Assembly (NCBI GenBank): GCA_035771165.1
Contig: JAWNZC010000368.1
Coordinates: 3,072,501 to 3,136,500 of the forward strand
DNA length: 64,000 bases
Direction of reading: 5' to 3'
Source of the DNA: Paragorgia papillata
Taxonomy: Eukaryota > Cnidaria > Anthozoa > Scleralcyonacea > Coralliidae
Part shown: piece by piece, positions 1 through 18,100 of the stretch
How the letters are laid out: the number at the start of each line of letters is the position of its first letter
How positions within the stretch are numbered: position 1 is the first letter of the stretch
Position numbers and translations under genes: made by a program
Notes under the pieces: generated by a model
What the model saw: the letters and a program-made list of their open reading frames with translations, nothing else
What the model was told of the DNA's origin: nothing
Databases searched by the model: none

Positions 1-359
1 TATTTCTATATTTTATTGTCTTTCGAATACACTCACCGGATGCACAATGCCTGTCATAATAACTAGAAACCCTACTCCCACATGTATATATATTATTGTT
101 TACGTGTGATCTAATCACGAGGACGTCATGTGCTAATCACATGGCGTGCATGCCAAAATACTTACATGTTAAACAAGAGGTATTTAGATCATAATTTATC
201 TTTTGATTAGCGAAGCGAAGGCAAAAGCTTTTTTCAGCTTTTGTAACCGTCAGGACCAGGTGTTTGAGGAGACTGAATTATGACATGTTATACAGGAATT
301 TTTGCCGAAGAAAAATTTGTGTGTAACAATTATATAAACAGTAAAAAGTTTTCTATTTT

Positions 360-1140
360 AAGAAAAAAAAGTAAATTTTAAGAACATATTTCTTAAAACA
401 AGTAACTAGTTTTTGAAGAGAATAATAAGAAAATATTCTTAAGGAAATATTTCTTAACGTAAGAAAACCGAATTCTTAAAATATGAAATTGATTTCTTGA
501 ACTATTCTTGTTTTAAGAAAAATATCTTATATCAAGATTTTTCTCTTAAATAAGCAAAACATTTTCTTAAAATGAGTAAACCGAAATCTTGAAATACAAA
601 TCTATTTCTTGTAATTTGTTGGTTTTAGGAAAAAAAATATCTTATATCAAGATTTTTTCCCTTAAAGATGCAAAAAAATTTATTAGGAAAATAAGAAATT
701 TTTTTTTAAATGAGTAAACCGAATTTCTAAAATAAGAATGTATTTTTTAAACTTTCTTCTTTTAAGAAAAAATATCTAATATCAAGATTTTTTCTTTAAA
801 TATGCAAAATTTATTAGGAAAATATGAAATCATTTTTTTAAATGATATAAACCGAATTCTTAAAATAAGAGTTTATTTCTTAAACTTTTTTTTCAAGAAA
901 AAAGATCTTATAGCAAGAATTTTTCTCTTAAATAAGCAAATTTTTTAATTTCTTGTATTTTTCTTGTTTTAAAGCAAAAGTATCTTAGTTTAAGAACAAA
1001 TTTTTTATTTCAACAAGAAATATGTTATTGGATTGTTCAATTAAGAAAAATATTTTATTTCAAGAATTTTTCTAAAGCAAACATTTTCTCGGGAGAATAA
1101 GAAAAAAATCCTAAAATGAAAAACAACAAACTTTAAACAA
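360..1140. repeat. AT-rich degenerate tandem repeat, AAGAA/TTCTT motifs
   Basis: The phrases GAGTAAACCGAATTCTTAAA, TATCTTATATCAAGATTTTT and CTCTTAAATAAGCAAA recur in the same order about every 110-130 bases. This makes a degenerate tandem array of roughly six units, locally self-complementary because AAGAA and TTCTT alternate. No coding potential is seen. Confidence 0.7.
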
Positions 1141-2459
1141 GAATCTATTTCTTAAAGAACATTCATCAGAAAAAACATTCTTGAAATGCAAAAATCTCAC
1201 AAACGAAGAATTTGTTTCTCTCCATTACAAAAGACTGCAGTTATGACCCAGGGCTGAAAATATCGCTCAAATATAGCTCATAAATGAAGCCTAATTAATG
1301 TTGTGGTGTAGAAAAAAATATCTGACCATGAAGCAATCAAACACAAAATGTGCTTATGAAGCGAAAATTATTGTCTTTTTTGACAGAAAAGTTAAAATGT
1401 CAAAGTAACATCTTTTGTAGTTTTTGTATCTGCGCAGCAGATATATTGCTATCGTGTTGTGTGTTTGTGTGTTAACTTTTTTGTGTAACCACTGACCTGT
1501 AGTGTGTGCTGTTGTGTAGGCTATAACCAATGCGCGACGATTAAATCAGGGCCAATCCAAGCTCAGAATGTTTGGCGTCACCTACGAGCTGTCAGTTTGA
1601 ACGATGGAAACATGTATTTTTAATCCGATCGTGTTTACAATATTCCGTCCGCCATATCACGACGTCCTCCGAAGCGACAAAGTTTTGGATTAAAATACTA
1701 CTATTTCCAGCGTCCTATTCTATACGATTTTTTCAAATTCACATATCTTGTACATAATTTAACGTTCTATCTAACTGTACGAGTTTCGTGAATGGCACAA
1801 ACCTACAGACGATTCAGGGATACTTTAAAATGATTGCGTTTGACCGTACGCCAAGTGATAGCATAATAATGCAATTTGATATTTGCGCTCATCTCAGTTC
1901 AAATAGATTTTTCTCCGTTGCTATTCTATACGATTTGTTCTAATTCACATACGTTGTACAGAATTTAACGCTCTATCTAACCGTGCAAGTTTCCGAAATG
2001 GCACAAACCTACAGACGATTCAGGTATTGGGATATATCATTCATGCAGTTAGCCGTTAAATTCTATATTTCCAACAAAGTTTTGCACTAAAACATTTCAG
2101 AGACAGCTAGGGGATATTGCTGATAAAACTGGTAAGTATTTTTAACGTGACTTATAGTAAACTTGTGAGTGTGATCTACCACAGTTTTTGTGAGTCATGA
2201 TAAAACATTATTTTGGTCAGAGAACGTGTACTTTCTCTTTGATTATCTTATAAGATATTAAGATCTCGCTGAAATCTTATAAGATCTACGTGTAATAATG
2301 ATTTTTCTTAAAGTGCCTATGTCATCCTCAGGGACTTTACATATTTATACTAATTGGAACATTCTGAGAAGATTTGTAATACATCTTCTCAGGCGAAAAT
2401 TTCATCTTCATTTACAAGATCTTGACAAGGTGGGTTTGGCGCAGATACATGTACGCATA

Positions 2460-2860
2460 GCGGACCTTTTTGTTCGTTTTCTTGCTTTGTTATTGAGATA
2501 TTTCAGTATGTTTGATATGCAAATTAAACATTTTAACCCCACACGTGCATAATGAGTAATCGGAGGTTATTTATCTTTGCTATTATGAAATGTAGTCACT
2601 TGAAAAGTCTACATGTTTGGTGTTATGGGGGAAACACGCCCATGCATGCTTTTTTAAAATTAATTTGGTTTGATAACAGCAAAGATACAGGAACTTCTCT
2701 GATAACTCATTATGTACGTGTGACATCACAATATGTGACATTTGCATATCAAACAAACTAAAATATCTCAACGAAGCAAGGAAACGAAAAACTGCAAAAG
2801 ATGTTACTTTGTCATTTTAAGTATTCTTTCAAATAAGACAAACTTAATTTTCTTGTCATA
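2460..2860. mobile_element. MITE with long inverted arms (AGTGC/TTAA family)
   Basis: The left arm around 2468-2531 (GAGATATTTCAGTATGTTTG) is complementary to the right arm around 2734-2800 (CAAACTAAAATATCTCAACG). The outer part, GATGTTACTTTGTCATTTTA, recurs at about 35632, 36025, 37840 and 57785, so this is a dispersed family. Fuller copies end in AAGCACT followed by TTAA. It lies immediately upstream of gene A's last exon. Confidence 0.6.
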
Positions 2861-2933
2861 GACACTCCACTCAATCATGTTCTGTGATTTACAAGTCTGC
2901 TTTTTCTTTTGCCGGAACTAGTATTTTCCACAG

Positions 2934-3310
2934 AAAAATCAATCTCTGACAAGAACAATGGTGGAATAGAATGGTATATAGCTGTTATTACATTATTTTG
3001 TGGGATAGGCATTGGGATTATATTCTCTTTCACTGTAATGTGGTTGTATCGACGAAGGAGAGAGAAAATAGATCTTAAACCTTCTGAAGCACGTGGGGTT
3101 TCTGAAACCCATGATAATCCTTCTGTCTATCAAGAATTGGACTTACAGCGAATGAATAAGGAAGATAATTATCAGTCACTGAGGAAGACTTCAAGACCCG
3201 TCAACCATCAGGAACCAACCGCTGAAGGTGCAGAATCTAGTTATCAGGAATTGGATAAAGTGAGGGGAAGTAACGATGATAATAATTATCAATCTTTAAA
3301 TCGTGTTTAG
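2934..3310 (+). CDS. Gene A, terminal exon: transmembrane helix and four-YxxL signalling tail
   Basis: This is the last exon of an Ig-superfamily receptor whose ectodomain lies outside the window. The acceptor is TTTTCCACAG|AAAAATC; with one carried-over base it reads about 125 residues to a TAG. A short juxtamembrane stretch is followed by an uncharged helix (WYIAVITLFCGIGIGIIFSF), a basic stop-transfer RRRR and a cytoplasmic tail. The tail holds YQEL, YQSL, YQEL and YQSL, spaced 10, then longer, then 11 residues, so it reads as two ITAM-like pairs. The first tyrosine also sits in an ITIM-like SVYQEL. The exon is nearly identical to gene B's last exon; differences cluster in the juxtamembrane and linker parts. 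The likely role is phosphotyrosine signalling after ligand binding, which is inferred from motifs only. Confidence 0.85.
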
Positions 3311-3715
3311 TTGTCGATAATCGACATGCACATTACCGTAAATATAGAAGGGAAAATGACTTTGCGGAATGGCTTTCACAGAAAATTTCAAGAAAATCTG
3401 ATATATAGTCTTTACGCTATTAACTCTAAATGTTTGATATGGCTAATTCGTTTTTGGAAAAAAGGCAGTGAGCTTTCGGTAACAATGTCTTATGAGGTAA
3501 ATGACAACTGCATATTTAGAACAATGGATTTTAGCATTAATAATCCATCTGCGTACGTCATAAGACATTTAAGTCCAAATTTTTCAAAAATCGAATTTCT
3601 GACTTAACCCTAGCTTTTCAGACGATTTCTCTCGTCAAGGGGAGAAGTCTTGGAAAGCCATGCGTGAAAGGGTTAATTTACTCTATATGGCAACTATACG
3701 TTTTTAACACAAGCT
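3311..3715 (+). other. 3' flank / UTR of gene A
   Basis: This is non-coding sequence after the gene A stop. No AATAAA was seen before the transposon insertion; the nearest, at about 3755, is inside the transposon's left terminus. The flank resumes beyond the transposon at 11678, where sequence resembling gene B's downstream region appears (compare 11800-12065 with 36690-36920). Confidence 0.5.
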
Positions 3716-3719
3716 TTAA
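3716..3719. repeat. TTAA target-site duplication, left copy
   Basis: TTAA abuts the element terminus AGTGCCACTAACCCC. The matching TTAA is at 11674-11677. Confidence 0.85.
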
Positions 3720-3751
3720 AGTGCCACTAACCCCAAAAATTTTTTTCCGCG
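3720..3751 (+). repeat. Left terminal inverted repeat of the Kolobok-like element
   Basis: It begins AGTGCCACTAACCCCAAAAA and continues with a T run and CCGC. The first 15 bases match the right end perfectly; beyond that the match is interrupted by A/T-run length differences. Confidence 0.85.
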
Positions 3752-4028
3752 AATAAAAATCGACAATCCAAATGATGAAGAATGTAATATAAATTAATTA
3801 AATCGGTAAAATCCTCTTGATTTTATAAGCGATTAAAGCGGCGATAATGACGGACACGACGGAGCACTTGGGAGACTGAGTCGAGAAGGCATTGTGACGT
3901 AATACCAGGAAATTGTTTGTTTTCTTTACTATAAAATATATAGGATATAACTTACCCAGGTTCCTTTTGTGACCAGTTTCGCGATATATTTTATTTGGAT
4001 AAACGTAAAAATTTAACTGAACAAAGAA

Positions 4029-4958
4029 ATGTCATCGACAGAGACATCCTCTCAGTCAAGCAGTGATTCTGAAGGTTATGATTGCGAAATTGAGGTGGGA
4101 AAGAGACGACAACAACACAATACCGCCATCTGCATATAATTCTGAATCCGACGATAGCGAAGATAACGCATATGCATACGCAGACGAGCCTTTGGCTGAT
4201 AGTGAATGGTTAGTAGAGTATGAAAGAGAGGTTAAAGCTAACAAAGATCTAGAGAAGAAGCTGCAAAGAAGACTGGATGGCACGGAACTAGTTGATACGT
4301 GGTAAGTCGCATCACCGTCGAATGATTCCACTATTATTAAACACACATAGTGACTTTTCATAATTTAATACTAATAGTAACTGTACTTTAGGTGTACATG
4401 TGGAAACTGTAACCGTGCTATGTTAACCAATTTAAACGAGTGTTTCTGCTGTAACGAGTTAGAAGGTTGCACGGAAAGCCATGGTAAAGGAAATGGTGGT
4501 GAAAGAACTTGAACCAGGCACAGTGCTTCATTGTATTGTTGACCATCCAGGCTTTAACCCAGTCTGCTTGCAAAAAGTGGAGTCTTCGTATGGCCGCCGA
4601 TAAGTTCAAAACAAAGGAAAAAACAAAAATACAGACAAACGGGGTTGGAAGAAAGGTAAATTACAAATTATTTCCTAAATTCGTGTGTTGATTACTTGAT
4701 TTCAACCAGTAAATTTACATGTAAGTTAGCAGCTGAGCTGTTGTGAGCTCCCATCTTCTGTTGAATTGTTGACATTTATTTCATTTTGTTTAATACTCTC
4801 TTGCTCATTATAGTTTCTTGCGGAGTGTTTCGTACCGTGAATTCTCCAGACTTGTATATGGAAAACTTGGAAAGAAACGGATTCCCCTTCCCGCATGTGC
4901 CTACTCAGCAATAAGAAAACAATTTCCTGCCGACAAGGATTTGTTAAACTGGTTTTGA
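4029..4958 (+). pseudogene. P2X7-like C-terminal (cysteine-rich) domain gene carried by the transposon
   Basis: Three exons are supported. Exon 1 (4029-4301) has a Ser/Asp/Glu-rich start (MSSTETSSQSSSDSEG) and an acidic and charged helix. Exon 2 (4392-4655) reads WCTCGNCNRAM, then ECFCCNEL and a DHPGFNPVCL block. Exon 3 (4814-4958) has YREFSRLVYGKLGKKR, then IPLPACAYSAIRKQFP and a TGA. This order (WCxCxxC, CxCC, HPGFxxVCL, YRxFxRxxxGxLG, LPxCxxxxIRxxFP) matches the zinc-binding cytoplasmic domain of the P2X7 receptor. That domain occurs without the channel in many invertebrate proteins. The reading frame shifts near 4098-4104, near the C of CTES at about 4481, and in the A-run before the Trp near 4577. 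The exon 2/3 phase is also inconsistent, so the copy looks decayed. A possible poly(A) signal AATAAA is at 5120-5125. Any role in transposition is inference. Confidence 0.75.
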
Positions 4959-5303
4959 TTTTGACGAAGATTAATATAAACAGTTTCATTATATATGGAG
5001 GGGGGTTGGCAAATTTGGTGTTTTTGTGATTTTTAATACCATGATGAATGATAGTTGCACTTTCTATCAAAAATAGACACGGTAGATACAAAATAGAAAC
5101 CAACCAGAAATCCAACTTCAATAAATATTTTGTGTCCCAAGGAAGTGGATGAGAACTGTAAAGCATTTTAAAATGCTATGTATCCATGTGAGTAAAGCAT
5201 TAAACTGTGACCCCCCTCTCACCAATAAAAACGTTTTTGACCACCCTATAAAGGAGTAAAACTTTCTTTGCCCCCCCCCCCCTACCCATTTGACACAGGA
5301 ATG
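4959..5303. other. Convergent 3' region between the two transposon genes
   Basis: This is non-coding sequence between the P2X7-like gene stop and the transposase stop. It contains AATAAA at 5120-5125 for the plus-strand gene and a C-run near 5271-5281. Confidence 0.5.
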
Positions 5304-11403
<6,100 letters not shown>

Positions 11404-11640
11404 TTTTTCAAGTTTTCTTGTGCAAACGCTGAATTTTTGTATACTATACTCTATAGACGGACTGAAGATGAATTCCTGGTGTTACGTCACACGCAACCTA
11501 GACCCATTTCCCTCACTGCTCCGCCATGGGACAAACAGATGCTTAATTTCGCTACTTTCGAGGAGCATAAAAATTGAAAGAAGTGGTTCAATAACAAATT
11601 TGTTTCTCGTTGCTAATCTACTCAACAAGGACTATTTGAA

Positions 11641-11673
11641 TTGCGAAAAAAAAATTTTGGGGTTAGTGGCACT
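11641..11673 (-). repeat. Right terminal inverted repeat of the Kolobok-like element
   Basis: It ends GGGGTTAGTGGCACT, the exact complement of the left terminus, and is followed by TTAA at 11674-11677. Confidence 0.85.
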
Positions 11674-11677
11674 TTAA

Positions 11678-13270
11678 CATAACATTAAGCTCAACACATA
11701 AACATCCTGTTAGGCAAGACATGTTTCACGTTTTTACAAGTCTTTAGCATTTTCAAACACTTGGCATAATAGAGCTCTTAAAACCACAAACTATGTACAA
11801 GCAAGCACTTGTTTAAGTGAACATTTGGGTAGACGTTTTGAATCGTCAATTTTACTTCAGTTGATCAATTACCTTTTTCTCATAATGTTTCGTTTAATTT
11901 AATTTAATATTAATTAATTTAATCCATGTATATGTAAATGTGTATTTTTTTAACAAAAACTAAACATTTTTATACCAATCTGTAGTCAGAAGGAACTACC
12001 ACGTGTATTTAAAGTAGTATTTGCAGAATAATTTTGGATAAAACTGGTTTGTAGCATTACAACATTAAACACTGAATATTTACATGAAAATGAATGAAAA
12101 TATTAAAGAACTCAATTTAATCCTTGCTTAAAGGGGGCTGCTATCCGTTTTGCGCGGCATGTTCCCTGATTTGAACAATAGTTGATATTGATCTTGTTCG
12201 TATAAAACAAGATGGCTAAATCGTCAGAAACAATATTATGCCATGCAACTAGAGCAAGGATGCCTCTAAAGTTCTCTAAGATTCTCTAAGATATCTTTTC
12301 GGCGATGGAGACAATTTGAAGAACGTAACCTGAAGGCACTCAGATCAGAAAGTTGCTGTAGTGGTGTTTAATTATTACGCAGATAGAACTGACCGGAGTA
12401 TCTGTGGTAAGTCTTTGAATCGTTAATTTTTATGATATTAACAAAATTATTAGGACTCGAATCCAAACGTAAGCAATCCTATGGACATGCGCCAAAACGG
12501 ATTGTACCCCCCCCCCCCCCCCCCCCCCTTAAAAGCCGTTTTCCATTACGTGCCTTTGCCGCGCTTTTGCACGCCACGCGAAGAAGAGAAAGATCCCTGC
12601 GGAGGAGGCTAGCCCGCGCGAGTGGGCGGAGCGGGCGATGAAAGTTGGAAATCAGCATTTTCATCTTAGCGCCTTCTTTTAATTGCCCGGCCTTTCTGCC
12701 CGCGAGTCTCTGTGACGCAGGCGCGCGACTTTAGCCAATTTTTAAATTTTACCTCGCCAATACTGCTTTTAATTTATATGAGCTAGGTTTTCTCTTTGAT
12801 TTTTTCTCTCAAATTATCTTAATCGTAGTTTATTTTCTTCGTATTTTGGTGGACAGGAAGCTGGACGTATTAATAACTGTTAATATCATAACAAGAGCAT
12901 CAGGAAGTTGGATTACTGTGGTTCAGGTTAGTATGGGAATTTCTCTCTTACTTTGGCTTCACTCCAGGCTACAGCGTTTCAAGCCTTCTTTTAATATTGG
13001 TAAATGTCGCTTTTGCAAAAACTCGGTTGTTAAACTTCGGGATTCAATAACTAAAAGATTAGTTTAAATCTTAACGACACCGGGGATAGATATTCACTTT
13101 ACTTCCGCCTTTTTAAACAGTCTGCAGGGAGGGCTGTTTTAATAACAGCAATATATTTTGAAAATACTCAATCTTCAATATCAGGGGTGTTCTCCCCTTT
13201 CCCCTCCCCTCTATATGACCTGAATAGCCCAAATGGGGGGGGGGGATCCCCAAACTTTTCAGTACCTTGA
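11678..13270. other. Spacer between the transposon and gene B's upstream minisatellites
   Basis: No exon is supported. Sequence at 11735-12065 resembles 36605-36920 downstream of gene B, suggesting that the 3' flanks of A and B share ancestry. A fragment near 12131-12160 resembles the terminus of the MITE at 41342. A C-run lies at 12508-12528. A GC-rich patch (12540-12730) has no recognisable coding content. Confidence 0.5.
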
Positions 13271-13274
13271 GTTA

Positions 13275-14100
13275 TCCCAGACCTGATATTGACACAATGA
13301 TCTCGTATTGACACATTATGATCTGATATTGACACATTGATCTGATATTGACACAATGATCTGATCGATATTGACACAATGATCTGATATTGACACATGA
13401 TCTGATATTGACACAATGATCTCGTATTGACACATGATCTGATATTGACACATTGATCTGATATTGACACAATGATCTGATCGATATTGACACAATGATC
13501 TGATATTGACACATGATCTGATATTGACACAATGATCTGATATCGACACAATGATCTGATATCGACACAATGATCTGATATCGACACAATGATCTGATAT
13601 TGACACAATGATCTGATATTGACACAATGATCTGATATTGACACTGATCTGATATTGACACAATGATCTGATATTGACAAAATGATCTGATATTGACACA
13701 ATGATCTGATATTGACACTGATCTGATATTGACACAATGATCTGATATTGACACAATGATCTGATATCGACACAATGATCTGATATTGACACAATGACCT
13801 GATATTGACACATGATCTGATATTGACAAAATGATCTGATATTGACAAAATGATCTGATATTGACACAATGATCTGATATTGATAAAATGATCTGATATT
13901 GACACAATGATCTGATATTGACACATGCAATGATCTGATATTGACACAATGATCTGATATTGACACAATGATCTGATATTGACACAATGATGTGATACTG
14001 GCTCAATGATCTGATATGATCTGATATTGACACAATGATCTGATATTGACACAATGATCTGATATTGACACAGTGATCTGATATTGACACAATGATTTGA
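13275..14100. repeat. 19-bp minisatellite, unit TTGACACAATGATCTGATA
   Basis: About 43 copies occur, with frequent 1-2 base deletions (for example ACATGATC, ACTGATC) and TATTG/TATCG variants. All three minus-strand frames are open across it because the repeat lacks stops. No protein is implied. Confidence 0.95.
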
Positions 14101-14334
14101 TTTCCCCCTTTCGAAATGCTGAAAGTGGTGAGGAAATGTCTGGTTGAAGTCACAACCAATCTCGCTTTTATGTTGCAGTAATGTAATTAAAGCCCAAAAT
14201 AGGGTGAATATCTAACCCTAGCGACTTCATTTGACCAGAGGTTTGCTCACTTCTTTCAGCATTTTGAGGGGGAGGGGCAATGTAGCAACTCTGGGACCAG
14301 GGTATTGCATGCTACATAAAGTAAACATGCAGCT

Positions 14335-14936
14335 CTTGTGCACTATAAGTTGTGCACCATGAGTTGTGCACCGTGAGTTGTGCACCGTGAGTTGTGCACC
14401 GTGAGTTGTGCACCGTGAGTTGTGCACTGTGAGTTGTGCACCGTGAGTTGTGCACCGTGAGTTGTGCACTGTGAGTTGTGCACTGTGAGTTGTGCACCAT
14501 GAGTTGTGCACCGTGAGTTGTGCACCATGAGTTGTGCACTGTGAGTTGTGCACTATGAGTTGTCAGTTGTGCACTGTGAGTCGTGTACTGTGAGTTGTGC
14601 ACCGTGAGTTGTGCACTATGAGTTGTGCACCGTGAGTTGTGCACTATGAGTTGTCAGTTGTGCACTGTGAGTTGCCACTGTGAGTTGTGCACTGTGAGTT
14701 GTCAGTTGTGCACTGTGAGTTGTGCACCATGAGTTGTGCACCATGAGTTGTGCACTGTGAATTGCGCACTAAGAGTTGTGCACTATGATTTGTCAGTTGT
14801 GCACTGTGAGTTGCGCACTGTGAGTTGTGCACTGTGAGTTGCGCACTGTGAGTTGTGCATTGTGAGTTGTCAGTTGTGCACCGTGAGTTGTGCACCATGA
14901 GTTGTGCACTGTGAGTTGTGCACTGCGAGTTGTTGT
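14335..14936. repeat. 14-bp minisatellite, unit GAGTTGTGCACCGT
   Basis: Roughly 40 copies vary at CCGT/CTGT/CCAT/CTAT, with occasional GAGTTGTCAGTTGTGCAC insertions. It ends about 120 bases before gene B's start codon. Confidence 0.95.
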
Positions 14937-15055
14937 GCTGTGTGGCTTGCATTTGAAAAGGAATCAATAATATACGACAGTTTGTACAGAAATAACTAAC
15001 ACATGTATTATTTCTTAATGTAGTGTTTTATAAAAGTTCTCACTGTTGGCTAAAC

Positions 15056-15125
15056 ATGATTGGACCGTGTAGTTTGCTTTCTGCGACTTTGCTATTCTTT
15101 TCTCTATATCCGATTCCTCTACAAG
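15056..15125 (+). CDS. Gene B exon 1: signal peptide
   Basis: ATG opens a short hydrophobic leader (MIGPCSLLSATLLFFSLYPI) that ends at CTACAAG|GTAAAT in phase 1. Length, hydrophobic core and phase match gene C exon 1. The frame stops soon after the donor, supporting splicing. Confidence 0.75.
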
Positions 15126-18100
15126 GTAAATTTATTAATTATAACCTTGTATATTATCCACGTTTGAATATATACTGACAGTGTCTAGTTTCATTATCTT
15201 AATCAACAATCGGGAGAAAAATGTTGCGATACAACTGCTTTTATAGCTGGAAAATTACGGTCTCATTGCCAACCTCGACTTAATTGGAGCCATATTGTTG
15301 TGTGGACATTGATGCGAATTCGGAAGTGTCTATATGGCCGAAACATGCTGATGTCATTTATATACAGTGTAATTGTGCAGCTGTAACAAAACTTCATGTA
15401 ATCTTACTAGAAATACATAAAGCAATAACCCCTCGCCCGTTTTTACATAAATATTTTGTAAAACCCCCTGCTATTTGGTGTGATGATTAGAAAACGTTAA
15501 TGCAACCCCGCTTGCGCCGTTTTTTATTTGGGGCCTGGAAATAGCCACTCCTAGTAGAATATTTGAAATAAAAAACTGTTTATTAACTCTAATTTTTTAC
15601 AGAAAAAGGTAATGAGGAACAAAGAAAATTTTAATTAATATCAATTTTTTCGTAAAAAATATTGAGATGAAACGTCGCATTTAGGATTATAATTTATAGT
15701 TTTTTCTTTCCATGTTCGCAAAGAACGTTGCTAGAGAATCTAAAAATATTTGCATTTTCCAAAGGCATTGAATTGATTGAAAACTACTCAAGCAACTGCC
15801 GGAATGGATGCTACAGCTATATTAATTTATGGCATTTCAAATTCCTTTAACCTAATATAACAAAAACAATTTTTCATTTCAAAATCTGAAGTGCTGAAAC
15901 TGTTTTCACCTACATGTTAATGAATATTTCAACAGCATTTGTACGTTTTACAGAAGAAAAATTGCTCCTTTTTCGATTTTTATGCCAAATTATAGACATG
16001 CTACGTTAAGTGACATGTGATTTTACATTAAGGAAACTATTTAAAAGAAAATAAGACGGCAGCAACAGGTAAAAAAAACAACGGGCAAGCAAAAACATAC
16101 AACGAATACACGTTTGAAATACTTTTAACAATAACACACAAAATAGAAAACGACCTTAACAGTGATAGTATGTAAACAGGGAAACTCGAACAATATTGCT
16201 ACTAAATGTTCGTGATTAAATATATTTTTTTACCGTATTACTATTGTTGCTTTTTCCTCCTTTCGAGTTTCAGTTTAAAGCCCTAATCAAACGAGAACGC
16301 AAGTCATCGCAAGTTGGCATTCACGCTATCTCAACCAGCCACTCTGAATAGTTTCCCGAAAATATCATGTACCATGACAAAGTAAAAACTTGTTTAAAAC
16401 ACTCATGAAACCTTTATTTTGTTAATTTGGGGAGTTCGACGACCGCCACAGAAATTCTGACTGCCAACTTGCGATGATTTGCGTTCTCGTTTGATTAGTG
16501 CTTAACGGGTTTCCTTCTACTCAAGACGTTGTTGTGCTTTATACTTCTTTCTCAAGTCCTTTTGTGAAGAATACATTATGTTCTTAGACTACGTTTACAC
16601 TCGAGCAAAAGTTTCCGGATTCATAAATGTTTCCGGATTCACTTCGTACCGAGTATTCGGATTCGTTAGGCGTTTACACTACAACAGTATTCGCAGATTC
16701 GGTCCTTTACACTAAACTCGGAATTCCTTTAATTCAGTTAATATGTTGACCATGTTGGTTCCACCGCAGGGAGCCCAACTCTGACACCTCTTTTTTTGTT
16801 TTATTATATCGAGCTTGACTGAAAACCGAGGCCGCTTAACAGTTGTGTAAGCTGGGATCGCGGCGCTTCTCTTAACAGTTGGTAATATATGCATATATAT
16901 GCAAATTACAGCGCGCGGTAATTTGAAACTCGAAACAGCTGTGGGCTTCTGTGCCACGTGAATGGCGCGTGACGCTCACTGAAAGCTGAGACGACTAAAC
17001 ACGCAGTCAGTGACGCAGTGCTGCGTTCTGTGTGCTTTCAGTGAGCGTCACGCGCCATTCACGTGGCACAGAAGCCCACAGCTGTTTCGAGTTTCAAATT
17101 ACCGCGCGCTGTAATTTGCATATATATGCATATATTACCAAACTGTTATCCCAGCTTACACAACTGTTAAGCGGCCTCGGTTTTCAGTCAAGCTCAATAT
17201 AATAAAACAAAAAAAGAGGCGTCAGAGTTGGGCTCCCTGTGGTTCCACCACAACCTCACATGACTACGAGCGGAAGAGCATCCGAATTCATCGGAATAAC
17301 CGTTCACACTACGTATTGTCTCGGATTCAAAAGTATTCGGATACGAAGTTTCTGTATTTTTTTTCGGATTCGAAATCTCCGGATACGTGATCAAACCGGA
17401 AAGTTTTTATCGCGTGGTCCGTCCACACATATATACAAATATTCAGATCGCTCAAACCATACTCAAACTGATTCGCATTTCAACACGCGTGTAAAGTGGA
17501 CTCCGCGCATGTCGAGATTAGCACCCTCACCGGGCTTGGGGCCTTCGGCCCTACGTCCGAACTCGGGGATTATATAACACTCGTCAATCTGTTTTGAAAT
17601 TTTCGAGAATTTACGCACCAACAACACTTTGAAAAGGATGCAGCATTCACCGCCTTGCAGGTAACCCATTGCAACGTACGCACTGGCGTTCAAATCGCTC
17701 TTTTTTTCCACATAATATTGATAGATAGATACCTCTATTTAAATATATAGCTCATTCAGCGTATACCAGATTAAGCTGGTATCAACAGAGACCCTACTAT
17801 GTCGAGATATAGCTTTGCTCAACCGGCTCGGAATAATTTACAGGTCACGTTAATCTTCAGAAATGCGTCAAACAAAAACAAAATAGCAATCTATTAAATA
17901 GGTAAAATATGTCATGCATGCCCCCTGAAAAAAAAACACTATTATTTTTTGGTGGTTTCCAATCAATCCCCAATCCCTTGAGATTTATAAGACAAAGAAA
18001 CGGCGGCCATGTTTGAGAAAAAACATACTCTAGCTGCTACTACAATAGCTGTTAACGCGAATTTGAGATTCTTTTGTTAAAGTTTCTCCAACATGGCCGC

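Larger units (their letters stand above)
1..2933 (+). other. Presumed intron of receptor gene A
   Basis: No Ig, signal-peptide or other recognisable exon was found here, although gene A's terminal exon begins at 2934. The stretch holds an AT-rich AAGAA/TTCTT repeat field, a pair of partly duplicated segments near 1690-1800 and 1920-2010 (both carry a CACAAACCTACAGACGATTC-type string) and a MITE just before the exon. The extracellular exons of gene A must lie upstream of the window. That it is an intron is inferred from the acceptor site at 2932-2933. Confidence 0.6.

Noticed and set aside
12432..12664. Pro-rich / Gly-rich frames around a C-run
   Set aside because: The homopolymer and a GC-rich patch create the composition; no motif is present.
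13168..14159. Three overlapping minus-strand frames of 220-295 residues (SISDHCVNIRS-type repeats)
   Set aside because: A 19-bp repeat without stop codons opens all three frames; there is no start, splice or composition support for a protein.
13275..14936. Possible CRISPR array
   Set aside because: Repeats are contiguous 14-19 bp units without unique spacers, in a eukaryotic context.
14227..14967. Minus-strand frames of HNSRCTTHGAQ-type repeats
   Set aside because: They are artefacts of the 14-bp minisatellite.
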